Made by a program: the position numbers and the translations under genes. The notes under the pieces were generated by a model, which worked only from the letters and a program-made list of their open reading frames with translations, had not been told where the DNA came from and searched no databases. Positions 12,617 to 24,365 of a stretch of 64,000 nt of DNA are shown here, piece after piece (position 1 is the first letter of the stretch; every line of letters starts with the position of its first letter). Origin of the DNA: Antitrichia curtipendula (lineage: Eukaryota; Streptophyta; Bryopsida; Hypnales; Leucodontaceae); the NCBI GenBank assembly GCA_951230915.1, contig OX579636.1, forward strand, positions 25,665,567 through 25,729,566. The letters run 5' to 3'.

Positions 12617-15600
12617 ATGGAGGCCACCAACTCCCGAGCGCAAGCTCGTCTCGCTCGGATCGCCTCGCACATCCGGGTGCCTGAGGTAGGGCCAATTTAT
12701 CGTGCGCCTGATGTCATTGTGAGCTTTAAATTTGGTGGTTGTAGAGTGTTTTTTTGGTTCTGGAGGTTGCAAGAGTCAAGCTAGGGTTTGTGACACGAAT
12801 TTGGAAGATTTTTAAGTCTGCTATGTGAAGCTACAGTAACGGCAACGGTGTTACATTATAATTTGTAATGGCAATTCTATTGTGAATACTTGGTGAAGTT
12901 GTATACGCTCAGGCAGTTTGAGGCTCAAATCTGGTGGTTCTGATGGGATTCTCTTTAGTAATGGATTTTGCAAGGAGTCGAGCTTAGGTTTCGATAGGCT
13001 GGTACTGATTTGAACGCTTTGTGACTCTGCTATGTGAAGCTGAGTAACTGCGACATTGCTTTTCAATCTTCGATGTCTCTTTTCCTTTTACATTCGACTT
13101 ATTTCTTTTGGTGAGGAATTTTAGGTGGATGTTGAGTGGTGCGGGCTTTTATTGTGGTTGCGTGTTATGGAATTGATTGTGATAAGTTTGTTTTTGTGGT
13201 TTGTGTTTTGGTTTCTTGGTTTGAGAGTTTTGAATCTGAATTAATTTCGTTAAGGGACGAAATGAGGAGGTCATTTTCTTGAATTTCGCTGTCGAATTGC
13301 TTTGTTAAGGTTGTGAAGTCATGCATTATTGCATTATGAGGATGATTGCAGGAACATACCATGGCAGGGTTGGAAAGAGAGACAACTCGTGCACGAGGTG
13401 CAGCTCCAGGATTTAAAGTGGCCGTGTTGGGAGCCGCGGGTGGAATTGGGCAACCTTTATCTTTGCTCATGAAAATGCACCCTTTGGTGTCCACTCTCCA
13501 CTTGTACGATGTTTTCAACACCCCCGGCGTTGTTGCTGACTTGAGTCACACCAATACCTCTGCTGTGGTACAATTTCCTCTCACATTGAGTCTCACGTCA
13601 TTTTCACCAAGCTTAAGTATTACTGTGGGCGAAGCTGATTCTCAAAAGTTTTTTGCCAATTTTACTTATTTAAAACCGAATAGGTTAGTATGAAGTCATG
13701 TATGATTCAGTCCTTGATGCATTAGAAAATTTGTTACAAGTAAAGAGTACACAAATTATACGAATTTGGTATATTTTTATTACACTTTTTGGTGTACACT
13801 TGGAGTTAGTGGATCCAATTGATTATGTCGAGTGTTGTTGTGGAAGTTAATGTTTTTTAATTTTTGCATCATTTGGGTATCATGAGTTTGATATTGTGGG
13901 TCTTGGTCACCTCTGAACTACCCAACCTTTGTCTTTAAGGTGCGAGGATTTCTTGGCAACGATCAACTGGGCCCTGCCTTGGACGGGATGGACCTGGTCA
14001 TCATTCCTGCTGGAGTTCCACGAAAGCCAGGCATGACGAGGGATGATTTGTTTAACATCAACGCAGGCATTGTGCGTACTTTGATTGAAGGTGTAGCGAA
14101 GCATTGCCCTCGAGCTTTTATTAATATCATCAGCAACCCTGTGAACTCCACCGTCCCGGTTGCTGCGGAGGTGCTGAAGTTGGCTGGTGCGTATGACCCC
14201 AAGCGTCTCTTCGGTGTCACCACTCTTGATGTCGTCCGGGCCAACACTTTCGTGGTAAGGATCCACTTGTAGACTCCATTGTAAAGCAGTTGTCAATAAT
14301 ATTTGAAAGCGTATTTGAGGCCAACGTTATACTTACAATATTCAACATTCTAATGATGTGCTCAATAATGCGTGCTGAATAGCTATTGAGTATAGTAGCA
14401 AAAGACAATGGTTTGAATAGTATTAGGATGTAGAAAGTTTATGTAAGGCCAATTATAACGGTTCTGAACTTTTTGCAGGCTGAGGTGATCGGTGTAGATC
14501 CCAAACAGGTGGATGTGCCAGTCCTTGGAGGGCATGCCGGTGTCACCATTCTTCCCATCTTGTCTCAGGTGAGATACCGACAAGGTCTTTTCTACTTCAA
14601 CTCTGTGGCCTGTATTCTGATGCCTTATATTTTCATCTTTTCTTGGTTTTCAGCATTTTCAAAACTACTCTGAGGTCATAATCCTCACGCTCATTACATT
14701 TTTTGGAATGCAGGTAACACCCAAATTTACCTTCACAGACAAGGAAGTGGCTTATTTGACCAACCGTATCCAGAATGGAGGAACCGAGGTGGTGGAGGTA
14801 AAAATGTCAATTAATAACCGTAAATAATGATCACTAGGTCCATTTGTTTATTTGCTTTGTGTTGAGTATCGTTACGTATATTTGATGATTGAAGTCAATG
14901 AAGCATAAATGGGATTCAGCATGCTGAGTTCTGGATTATTCATGGCTTCCAGGCTAAAGCAGGAACGGGCTCGGCAACCTTGTCCATGGTAAGCTATCAG
15001 TCAATTATCATCAAGAGGTTATTGTTGTTGGTGTCTTTGCTTATCAATGTAGAGACCATCTCTTTTTCGAGTATTTTAGTACTGTCAATTCTGGTTTCAT
15101 GGACTTCAAATGGAAGTATTTCGTAATCTTAGCTCCAGAAAAATGTTTTTTGAGCGATGTCCAACTCATCATTTATTGAAGATTGCTTGTTGTATGTTGT
15201 TAGGCTTATGCAGCCGCTAAGTTTGCGGAATCTTGTTTACGTGCCTTACAAGGAGAGTCTGGCATTGTTGAGTGCGCTTATATTGCCTCAGAGGTAAGGA
15301 CAAGGACTCTGAGCACCCGCATTGTTTGGAGCGCAAATCTTGCAAAGTTTGTTTTTCTTCTCTCAATCAAATAAATTAAAACTTTATATAACCTTGCGTT
15401 ATAAAAGTCAGCTTTTTCACTGGTTCAATGGTTTGAGTGTAAAAGGCGGTACAATTAGCATTGAACGCCATCCCTGCTGTTAGTGTCCGCGGCACCGGTA
15501 TGCCGCTTCTCTGCTCTGACTACATCGATGCTATATGTGCAGGTGACTGAGTTGCCCTACTTCGCAACAAAGGTGAGGGTTGGGCGCCAAGGTATTGAGG

Positions 15601-16053
15601 AGATCTTCCCACTTGGACCGCTGAACCACTATGAAAGGTGAACAACTCCTTGATTCCTCATCTATTGCCATCCTCTGAGAGTGTCTGCTGCAATGACAAA
15701 TCAATTTCATCTTGATCTGGATGTGGTGTGGCTGATTGAAAGTATAAGGTAGAATATAAGGTTGACGTAATTGCAACACAATGATCTTTACAATGGGTAT
15801 GTATTGATTTTGAGAATGTACACCACCTTCACATCAGGACTTATGTTGGGCTCCAGACATGTCATAGTAGGAGATAATTTACTACGGAGTACTTGAAATT
15901 AGGGTGTATGTTTTTAAATTACTAACATTTGCACCCACTGACATGGGTATTTCTTTCAGGGAGGGCTTGGAGAAGCTAAAGTCAGAGCTACAGGGAAGTA
16001 TTGAGAAAGGGGTTAAATTTGTTCATAGCCCACCAGCCCCTAAGAAGTCGTAA
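12617..16053 (+). CDS. Peroxisomal (glyoxysomal-type) NAD malate dehydrogenase, PTS2
   Basis: Interconverts malate and oxaloacetate with NAD(H) in peroxisomes, serving beta-oxidation, the glyoxylate cycle and photorespiration. Nine exons join in phase: 12617-12685, 13352-13567, 13940-14254, 14479-14568, 14714-14797, 14953-14988, 15204-15293, 15543-15637, 15960-16053, giving 362 aa, close to the family's roughly 355. Visible motifs: PTS2 nonapeptide RLARIASHI (residues 11-19), NAD-binding GAAGGIGQP (from 50), [16 protein letters not shown] substrate loop, [19 protein letters not shown], and catalytic His219 in GGHAG. Exon 1 encodes only the targeting part. A second in-frame ATG (residue 27) at 13361 would give a protein without PTS2. 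No Cys lies between the PTS2 and the mature domain, unlike most plant PTS2 precursors. Convergent with the next gene. Confidence 0.95.
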
Positions 16054-17003
16054 ATTTGTACATCCGTAAGTATGGGCTTAAAGATAGCTCTAATGATAGC
16101 TTTAATGGCTCTCGAATTTCAGGTAATATGAAATTTGAGGTGTCTTCTAATAGACATACATCAAATGTATCTTTTAACTTTTAGAGTGTGGTTGTGAGCA
16201 TATTTTATTGATTGCTAAGTGTAACCCAAGACATTACAAGGTGAAGTACCAAGGGTGAGCCGACATACTTGGCCCAAGGTTAACCACACCTAAAAGAGTC
16301 TAAATGAGCATCTGCATATAGTTATATTATTAAATTCTCTTAGTTCTATTGGATCTTATTGGCAATTGAAAGAGAATCCAAGATTCTCTTGGCATGTATT
16401 ATCTTTATTCTGTGTGAATAAACTATGAATATTTAGTTAGGCTTGCAATTAGGTGTGATTGCCTTGCAATAAGTTACATCTAGTGTCTTGATTAGACTCT
16501 TCATTGCAGCAAATTTAAGCGATCTGCATTGTCATTATTTCATTACTATTTCAGATCAACACCAATCTGCATCGCAACTTGTCCAGGACGTGAGCAATGG
16601 ACTGTCATTTCTAGTCCATTTGGAGATGAACACTCACAGAAAGGTTCAGTAAAAATGAGACTGTAAAAAAGGACGACTTGTAGCAACCAGGGGTTACAAT
16701 ACAGAGCATCGTGTATTACAAATTTTGGACAATGTCGGGTATTTGTTATCCTCACAGTACATAATTCACATATAAACAAAATACTACAGCCTATACATTA
16801 ACTTCCCATTTCGATAGTCAGGGAACCTGTGGCAGTAAACAGACAATTACATAACGCATTTACAGGTTTCCAGAAAGTACACTCCACGGATCAATGTTAT
16901 GGCGCAATACGAGTTTCTGGTCCATGCTGAGGGAGGCATTCCAGTTTGTTGCTGTTGTGAGCAGTTTTATTGCGTCTTATGAAAAGTTGAAGAAGGATGC
17001 CTG
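16054..17003. other. Convergent intergenic, 3' UTRs
   Basis: About 950 bp between the MDH stop and the stop of the minus-strand acyl-CoA-binding protein gene. It should hold both 3' UTRs and both polyadenylation regions. I see no gene or strong repeat in it. Confidence 0.7.
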
Positions 17004-19795
17004 TCAGGTTGGAGAGCCTTGTAGCCACAAACTTGCATCTTTTTGCTCCACTGTTTCTTTTGCAGGTTCCTTACCCTGCTGGACACGAATGCACCTATTA
17101 ATAACTCAAAACTAGGCAGCTCACGTTTGATACTACTAATATACGTGCCTTGTAAGTCTTAACACAAATCCACGATTGTTTCTATTGGGAACTTGTCCTA
17201 AAACTATTAAATGAAAAAGGAGAAAAAACAATACAACGTACGAATATGAGTGAGATCACTGGTACTTATTTACCTTCCGGTAGTCTTCATACCAAGTAGG
17301 ATTGATCTCAGCTAGAGTATCAATGTACTTTTGCATAGCCTCTTCTTGATGCATGCTTCCAAGTTTCTGCCACGCATTCCTTGCAAAATAGACGCCACCA
17401 CAACAGTCCGTCCACTTCAAATTCGCAAGACAATGCGACGATGCCACAATGTACTCTACTATTTCTTTACGCTACGCTATCACACTTTGGTTGATGACCA
17501 TTTCTATGTAGCCAGCACTCACCATTGAGATGTTATCCAGAACCCATATATTGTTCAAAATTTCCATAAGGACATGATCCATCAATTAGACAACCAAAAC
17601 AACTGCCTTTTTTTCTGGACCGTTTCCATGTCAAAACCCAACATGTTTAACAGTTAGGACATAGACCCTTCAGACTATACAATTCTAGTATCAAACATTT
17701 TGGCCACTGTAGAAGTACCATTTGGCTCGAGCAGTCGGCTGAAAAGCTGATGGCTGAGAGGAGGAACAAGGGCCTTCAGTGGCTATTTTGTAGAAAGCAT
17801 GCAGTTGCAATATTGCCTCGCTGGAAGAGTTAACGCCAGGCAAAGCAACCATAGTGTCAGCATAAGTGGAAGCAGCCCCAAAGAGCTTCTCCAATTCCGT
17901 GCTTTCGACACCCTCCCAATCATCCGCTCCGTCCTCATCCTCGAACTCTTCCCCAACAACATCAGCCTCTTCTTCACTCTGGAAACAGTTATCACACTAC
18001 TCAGATTTCTTCAGGTACAACAATCCTGAGCAAGCTTTGCATTAGCAGGGATAGCAGATTATCCAAGGGTCATTAACCATACACACCATGCCGATGTAGC
18101 CAATAAATCCGTATATTAATATGCAGGAATGACTTCCGACGCTAACAATGGTTCAGCTCCACGAAGGTCTCATGCAATTCGTCCCCAAATTGCACTACCG
18201 TATCTGAATCTGAAAAACTAATTTCAATGTGAATATATATTGGAGGCGATATTATATATATAAATATATTCCTGGGTCAACACAATGTCAGAATAAACCT
18301 GAACATTACTGCAAGAATGCAATCTGGAGACTTAGCACAATTCGGTTAAAAATATCAGAGCAGCGCCTATGGCATTGATCAGCCCCCATCATTCTTCCGA
18401 ATTCATCAGCTCCCGGCGGTAGGTTTCGGTCAGAGCAGAATCAGTTGCTCAGTTTTTAGTGAACAGACAAATATTGTTGCGAACTTGAGATGAACTAGTA
18501 CATGTCAAAACCCGAGAACAAAAATCTGCCATGGGTTTGACCAGCATTGTAGTACAACATTCTCTCCCAAAGAATCAAAACTGATTAAGTTGCTGAATGG
18601 TCAGGAACAGTATACCAGCAAAGTCGAGAAAAGTAAAGAAAGCATTCACCATACGAATATGTGAAGAACCAGCTTAGTAATAAATACAACAACAAAATCT
18701 TTTACTGCAAACATGAGAGCAAACCCCTGGTAGAGACTGCTTTATGTTACTGATCCTGAAGCCACAAAGCGTTCCCTGGCATCGGTCAGACACTACTCGT
18801 ACCTCTGTAGATCTTCGGATCTCCCTCCTATGACATACAAGGTGTTCAGACAAGCACGCTAATACGAGATACTGGTGCGCCGCGGTCCATCTATGCCCTA
18901 GCTCTAAAGGACCCTGTACTTGCGAGAGCACGGTTTGATGATGTGCTCCCCACTCGCTCATCATGGACCGTCATCAGTCGTCTGTGACCAATCCAACAGA
19001 ACCATTCAACGAAATCAAATTCGGACCATAAATCATTCAGATTAATCAAGTGCGAATGCGGAACTAGAACCCAATCATTTGGCAATCACGCTCTAGAATT
19101 CGACAAAATAGGTTGCGGCACTACGACCATACTCTTTGTAAAGCTTGTCACACTTCGCAAAAATACCAAACCACTGCCACGCGGAAAATTCACAATCAAA
19201 CACACAAGTGTCTTGCGGATCAAGACACATGGAGAGAACGATCAGGAAAAAGGGGTAAGTTAGAATGGCGGTAGAAAATTGAAGGTGCCTGTAAGCGTAC
19301 CAAGGCTTTCAAAGAGTTGTCGCCTGGTGCTTTTGATTCCGTCTTCCCAACACCTTCGGTGACATCTTCTATTTCCCCATCTTTCTTAGCTTCTACTTCC
19401 TTGTCCTTCGAAGTCTCTACATCCTTAGAATCAACTCCAGAAACAGTAGGTTCATCAGTCGCGGTCGCGTCGAATTCACGAGGACGCGAGGCTGCCGCCG
19501 CATCGTCCTCCGCTTCGGAATCAGAGGAAGTGGAAGACTCGCCGTCTGCACGATCCTCTAATTCATCACCGCCATCGGCTTCGGTTTCCTCATCAGTCCC
19601 AAGAAGAGGAGCGCTGAGTTCATCAACAGAACCAAGTTCCGCCGGCACAAGCAGCGCATCGTCCACATCCGACCCTCGCGCCACCCGCAAATTTCCAGCC
19701 CGGAAGGAGGATATCACGGAGAAAAGCTTCACCACCATGAAGCCAAAGACGAAACCTATGATCAAGGACTGCACTCTCTCCTGCCAGTCTGCCAT
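17004..19795 (-). CDS. Membrane-anchored acyl-CoA-binding protein without ankyrin repeats
   Basis: Binds long-chain acyl-CoA esters; this class (plant ACBP1/2-like) is anchored in ER or plasma membrane. Four exons join in phase: 19795-19301, 17978-17719, 17379-17274, 17075-17004 (or from 17078 with the neighbouring acceptor), giving 310-311 aa. The start MADWQERVQSLIIGFVFGF is a signal anchor closely matching the known class start, so ATG 19795 is preferred over ATG 19837. Then come an acidic Ser/Asp/Glu-rich linker, the DDWEGVESTELE motif, and the ACBP domain ending in ATEGPCSSSQPSAFQPTARA, KWNAWQKLGSM and EEAMQKYIDTLAEINPTW. After the domain only about 27 residues remain; the C-terminal ankyrin repeats of Arabidopsis ACBP1/2 are absent. 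The last exon is the least certain part: reading through its donor would stop after KVNKYQ. Confidence 0.9.
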
Positions 19796-22442
19796 CGCTG
19801 CAATAATGGAATCACCAACACACAATTCCACACTCAATCCGCTTCGCCTCCAGATGTTTCAACAAGCCGACCGATCAAACCCCTTGCGCAAACCAAACTT
19901 CACAAGCAGATCTACCATGCGAGATCACTCCCGTTCTATGACCTGGCGTCCTGCCCTGCCCTAATTAGCTCCCGGACTATGCAAACCTCTGACCTAGCAC
20001 CTAAACTTCAGTCGTACACCTACTTTTCGGCAGGACCTGGGAACTGTAACCTGGCCCTTGTCACTCAAGTTTCCTCAGTTTCCTCAGTTTCAGCCTGCCA
20101 GTGAACCTACAGTACGTTACTGTAATTTCTTAGAGATAACTTCAACTTTACTGCGTCACTCATCACTGGAGCTCCACTTGTACACTTCTCAAGGGCTTGC
20201 CGAAACGCAACTTGGCCAACTGATCGAAGCAAACTGAAGCTTAACTTTAGTCGGCGATGAAACACGAATCCAGAGCTAAAGCCACGGAGATGGGAACTAG
20301 GCAATTAGGGGTAGGCTTACTCCAAGTAGTAACCTGTACTAAGTTCCCAACTCCATAGCCATCCATAACGCCAAATACGCAGCAATTTACACAAATATCT
20401 TGATACTCAAAACTCAGGAACCGGGGGGCATAAGGGTTCAAGTCGATGCACATGACGTGATGAGATCCGCTGTGGACCCGGTATTCTGAAGACCCGGTTG
20501 AGGCCCTGTATCCGGATAATAGACTGGAAGTGTCAATTGCGTGACAAAGAACTTTTCTAACTTCCTGCTCTACTTTTTAATTTGATTTTCTGCTGGCAAA
20601 GCCAACCAAAAAGGAAAAGGAAAAGATAAAGTTGACAAGGACCATTCAATAATGCACCAACTCCGAAAGGAAGAAACCCAAGCTTTTTCTTTTCATTAAT
20701 AAAATACGACGATAAAATAGAAGGACCTTCAGTCCGTTCTTTTTGACGAATGCAAAGTCTGGCACTACTTTTAGTTCACCTTTTGGAGGAGAAGAAAACA
20801 AAGCTAAAGAAAAAGTATAATACGATCGGGGCCGTTACTTTTTGCGTCTTTTTGGTCTTCGGTTCCTTTTCTGAGTCGTCCTCTTTTCCAACACGTAGTC
20901 TAGGGTTGGGTTTGGAGCTGCGTTGCGTCAAATGCTCTGGCTATGGCATTGGCCCCTGCAATGGTCTCGGCATAGTGTGACTGGCAAGTGCCGACCAATT
21001 TCCACTCTGGTTTTGGAAACTCGTTGCGGTTGGAAAGTTTTTTTTGGAAAGTTTCGGCACAACATTTCGCTTTGCTATCCGTAGGTTTTTAGGTGGTTTT
21101 AAGATTGTTTTTTTTCTGTTTAAGGTTCTTGAGAGGCGCTGTGAATTGATTCATACTCGCTCGTGTTTTTTTGGTTCCCCATCGGTTGACCCTAGCGGTG
21201 GTGATAGTTTCGTTATCTGATGAGATTGACGATTGCAGGATGTTCTTGGCGACGGTGTTATGCGGTTTGAGTGCGGGCGGGTGTTAGGAACACCGCGAAT
21301 TGGTGATTGAAGATTTTGTCCCGACTTGCTGAGGGGTTTTTTTCCTTGCTTTTGAGGTGCGGTGACCTCTAACCTGAAGATAGGAACTATAGGAAGGAAC
21401 GGGGAATTTCTAGGTGTCCTTGCAGAGGCATCCTTCATCAATTTCGGAGAGGAAATCCTGTGTCTGGTGATCATCAAAAGTATAGAGTAATGTGTGCAGA
21501 TACCCCATAGAATCACTTACTAATCCGTACAGTTAATCTTCTTTTGTATCGGTAGCAAAGCAAATCATTCGTGATTGGAGTGACGTTAAATGAAAAGATG
21601 GAGTTTTTGTCTCGCTGTGTCACGGAAGTTAACGAAGTGTTTATTGGAGTAGCTATTTCGACTTGTTGATTGTGTTGTAAAGACCTGCAACATCTTTGTT
21701 GGTTGTGGAGAACAGCCCCTGCTAGACATGGGAGAAGCAGTCTGAGAAGAATTATTTCGCTGTTGCTGATTGTTCCTCTGGAATTTGAAAATTTATGGCA
21801 CGCTGCGAGCGTTTGAAGAGCTAACCTTCAACCTGCTTTGCGTGGATTGCAAGCAGCTGTCTCTTCTGCTTTTTTTTCAAGGTGAATGAAGTTTGACTAT
21901 CCAAGTAACGTCTTCTGAGCATCCAACGCTTTTGGCTCGAGTGATTACTTCGCATCCAAAAGTCGTAAGGAGTGTAACAAGTATTACCGGCAGGATCGTG
22001 CTTGACATATTGGGGGACCCTGACGTGAGGTTAGTTCAGCATCTGAACTTTTCTCTCTTCCACTGGTGAGAGGATTTTTATTTCGTTCTGTTTTCAAGCT
22101 TCCACGAAAATATTTATTTCCATCAGAAACCTCACGCGACCTACTGAGGTCTGAGTGTGCTTAGTAGCTTTTATGGAGACTTATTATTGATGCTAGTAAT
22201 TGAAATGTTTGAGATGAAATTTGTAGTCTGAATTCTTTTTAATCCGTTCCGGTAGGCTGAATTGTGCGTCGTCTTTCTCACACTTTCAATAGTCAACAAT
22301 TACAGTTTAAGCTTTAAATATGTGGTGTTGCTACCTATCTGCAACTATCTTAACATTACGTCGTGATTCTATTCGAATATGTAATAGTAATAACTTCTGA
22401 GGATCCTTATGGTATACGATTTTGAACATCGATATTCTTATT
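19796..22442. other. Divergent intergenic region, promoters and leaders
   Basis: About 2.6 kb between the divergent ACBP and Dof-like genes. It should hold both promoters and 5' leaders. From about 20700 the plus strand is T-rich and transcribed-leader-like, with possible 5' UTR introns that I could not place with confidence. No other gene is recognised. Confidence 0.6.
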
Positions 22443-22522
22443 ATGGCAGAGGTTCTGGAGCTTTCTCTTGCTCCGACCGATTTCTCGTTCGGCACGATGA
22501 CGGGTCAAGTTGTAACAAATAA
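22409..22522 (+). other. Upstream ORF overlapping the Dof-like start
   Basis: An ATG 34 bp before the main start opens a 37-codon frame (MVYDFEHRYSYY...) that runs past the main ATG and stops at 22520-22522. If this part of the leader is kept in the mRNA, the uORF would lower translation of the main frame. Confidence 0.4.
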
Positions 22523-24365
22523 GGCTTTACTAGATACGCTTCTGTCGAGTTTGGATAGTGACGCAGAATTGCACGTGGAGTTCAAATCTCCCAAAACCAC
22601 GCTTCATTTCGGGGCTCCAAGTCGCTTGGACGATGCCGATACAACGTTAGTTCTGAAGACGAAGTCTGGAGAGGAAGAAGAGATCCGGAATGTTTGTGAG
22701 AAAGCGTTGCAAAACAGTGTTGCTTCCAAATCTGTAGATTTCAAAGGTATTTTCGAAGAGCCGGGGGAGAAAATATTATGTGTAGAGGTAAGAAAGTTTC
22801 GTCATCCAGGCGATGGGAAAGTGGCACGAATTTTGGAGTCGGATTTTGGATCTCAATCTGAAGGCCGCAAGAGTTGTGGGGATGTGTATGAGCCAACAAG
22901 GCTGGCTGATTATATCCTACAAGCGAGCGCGAACTCGCTTCTTATATCCGGACAAGAGGATGGTCATTTCATGGATATCGAAAGTGGACAAGTCGAAAGT
23001 ATGGATTACATGCGTAGACAAGAACTAACTGGCTCTGCAAACGAAGAGTTGCTTGAAACTGCACATGCTATTGTCAATATGGCTGATCTGAAACCGAACG
23101 CGCTTGTCCCTGCTGAGTATCAGGATGACGGTGTGCCAAGGAGAAGGCAGAGGGTCGCGGTGGAGCCCAAAGACCTCGTTGGGGTTCCAAAGGAATGTCC
23201 GCGGTGCAAATCCAAGTATGTTAAGTTTAAGTATTTTAACAACAAAAAGTCTACGCAGCCTCGGTATCAGTGTCTGAGTTGCAAGGACTTTTTTACTCAT
23301 GGGGGCAAGAAGTTAGCAACAGACTCAGCATCACCGTCTCCTGGAGGATCGGCCATTACACCGGCGCTTGGGGAAGCAATTACTAGCCTGGTGCCTTATC
23401 AGCCACAATTGGAGAGCCGAGGAAAGGAACGGAAGCGAAAGGCCAAGGAACCTTCAGAACTGGCAAACGTGGAAAAAATATGTCGCAAGTGCGGTTCCAA
23501 GAATACCGCCTTCAAATATCTCAACAATGGCCAGCAAGACCAGCCCAGATACAAGTGCCTGGATTGCAAGGGGATGTTTCAGTTGCACAACAAGCGTGTG
23601 CGACCCTCCAGTTCTGGTGATTTCAACAATGCTACCTTGCTGTCTGATCTATCAAAGGAAACCACTTCAGTTGAGAGTGCATCTGCTCCTCACGAGACGC
23701 TCTTGATGATCACTGGCCCCCGGAGTGCGAAGCAAACGGAGAGGAAGAGGAAGGCTATGGAACCGGAGCATCTTGTTGGGATTCTCAAGCCATGCCCGTC
23801 GTGTAAGAAGCTGAAAACAAGGTTTAAGTACTTCAACAACAAGAACTTGAATCAACCTAGGTACGAGTGTCTCGATTGTCACTGTTATTTCACTTACAAG
23901 AGTGAGTTTGATCAAGTCAGAAGGGACGCAGACGGTGGAAATCATCAAGGGGTTGGAATTTCCACCACAGCCGCAGCTGTCAATGAGGGGAACGTAGTCG
24001 AGGCCGCGGTTGGGACAGGCCAAAATGGAAGGGGCAAGGAGGTGGAAGAAAGTGTGCCTGGAAGAGATCATACCAGACTCGATGGAGAAGGTGCCATGGA
24101 CTCGGGGGATTCGAAAGGAAGAACGAAGGGTGGGAGCTCTGGAAATGATGGAATTGGCAACAATGTGAGTGTCAGGGATACAGGGGAAGTAATAAATGTG
24201 CAAGAAGGCCTCGGTCAGGTCGGAAGAGGAGAGGAAGGCAAGGATAGTGATGTCGCATTGGAGGCCATTGGTTCGAGGAGATTTCTGGACCCTCCTAGAC
24301 GACTTCTGGATCCTGTGGAATCTCTGGCCGTTCATGACAACAGCACGGGTGTGCAGGAGCAGTAG
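22443..24365 (+). CDS. Protein with three Dof-like zinc fingers
   Basis: A single uninterrupted frame of 640 codons. ATG 22443 (MAEVLELSLAP) is the first ATG in frame after a TGA at 22398. Three fingers of exact spacing CX2CX21CX2C have cysteines at residues 252/255/277/280, 347/350/372/375 and 451/454/476/479. Each contains a version of F-K-Y-[FL]-N-N-x5-Q-P-R-Y, which is the plant Dof finger pattern. Each is preceded by a basic stretch plus an EP motif (RVAVEPKDLVG, KRKAKEPSELA, KRKAMEPEHLVG), so the module was duplicated as a unit of about 100 residues. The usual Dof R-Y-W-T after the last Cys is F-F-T, M-F-Q or Y-F-T, so the conserved Trp is missing throughout. The N-terminal 230 residues and the Gly/acidic C-terminal 150 are not recognised. 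Probably nuclear (KRKR-type signals); DNA binding is inferred, not shown. Confidence 0.85.
   Translation: MAEVLELSLAPTDFSFGTMTGQVVTNKALLDTLLSSLDSDAELHVEFKSPKTTLHFGAPSRLDDADTTLVLKTKSGEEEEIRNVCEKALQNSVASKSVDFKGIFEEPGEKILCVEVRKFRHPGDGKVARILESDFGSQSEGRKSCGDVYEPTRLADYILQASANSLLISGQEDGHFMDIESGQVESMDYMRRQELTGSANEELLETAHAIVNMADLKPNALVPAEYQDDGVPRRRQRVAVEPKDLVGVPKECPRCKSKYVKFKYFNNKKSTQPRYQCLSCKDFFTHGGKKLATDSASPSPGGSAITPALGEAITSLVPYQPQLESRGKERKRKAKEPSELANVEKICRKCGSKNTAFKYLNNGQQDQPRYKCLDCKGMFQLHNKRVRPSSSGDFNNATLLSDLSKETTSVESASAPHETLLMITGPRSAKQTERKRKAMEPEHLVGILKPCPSCKKLKTRFKYFNNKNLNQPRYECLDCHCYFTYKSEFDQVRRDADGGNHQGVGISTTAAAVNEGNVVEAAVGTGQNGRGKEVEESVPGRDHTRLDGEGAMDSGDSKGRTKGGSSGNDGIGNNVSVRDTGEVINVQEGLGQVGRGEEGKDSDVALEAIGSRRFLDPPRRLLDPVESLAVHDNSTGVQEQ
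23196..23879 (+). other. Three-finger Dof-like repeat region
   Basis: Finger 1 lies at 23196-23282, finger 2 at 23481-23567 and finger 3 at 23793-23879. The linkers between fingers are about 66 and 75 residues, Ser-rich and ending in a KRK signal. Finger 2 has drifted most: CRKC replaces CPRC or CPSC, and QLHN replaces the T-x-G-G-like tail. Finger 1 keeps the tail THGGKK. Confidence 0.85.

Noticed and set aside
19317..19964. 215-codon plus-strand open frame, Ser-rich
   Set aside because: It is the antisense of ACBP exon 1; the acidic coding strand reads as Ser/Ala-rich in reverse.
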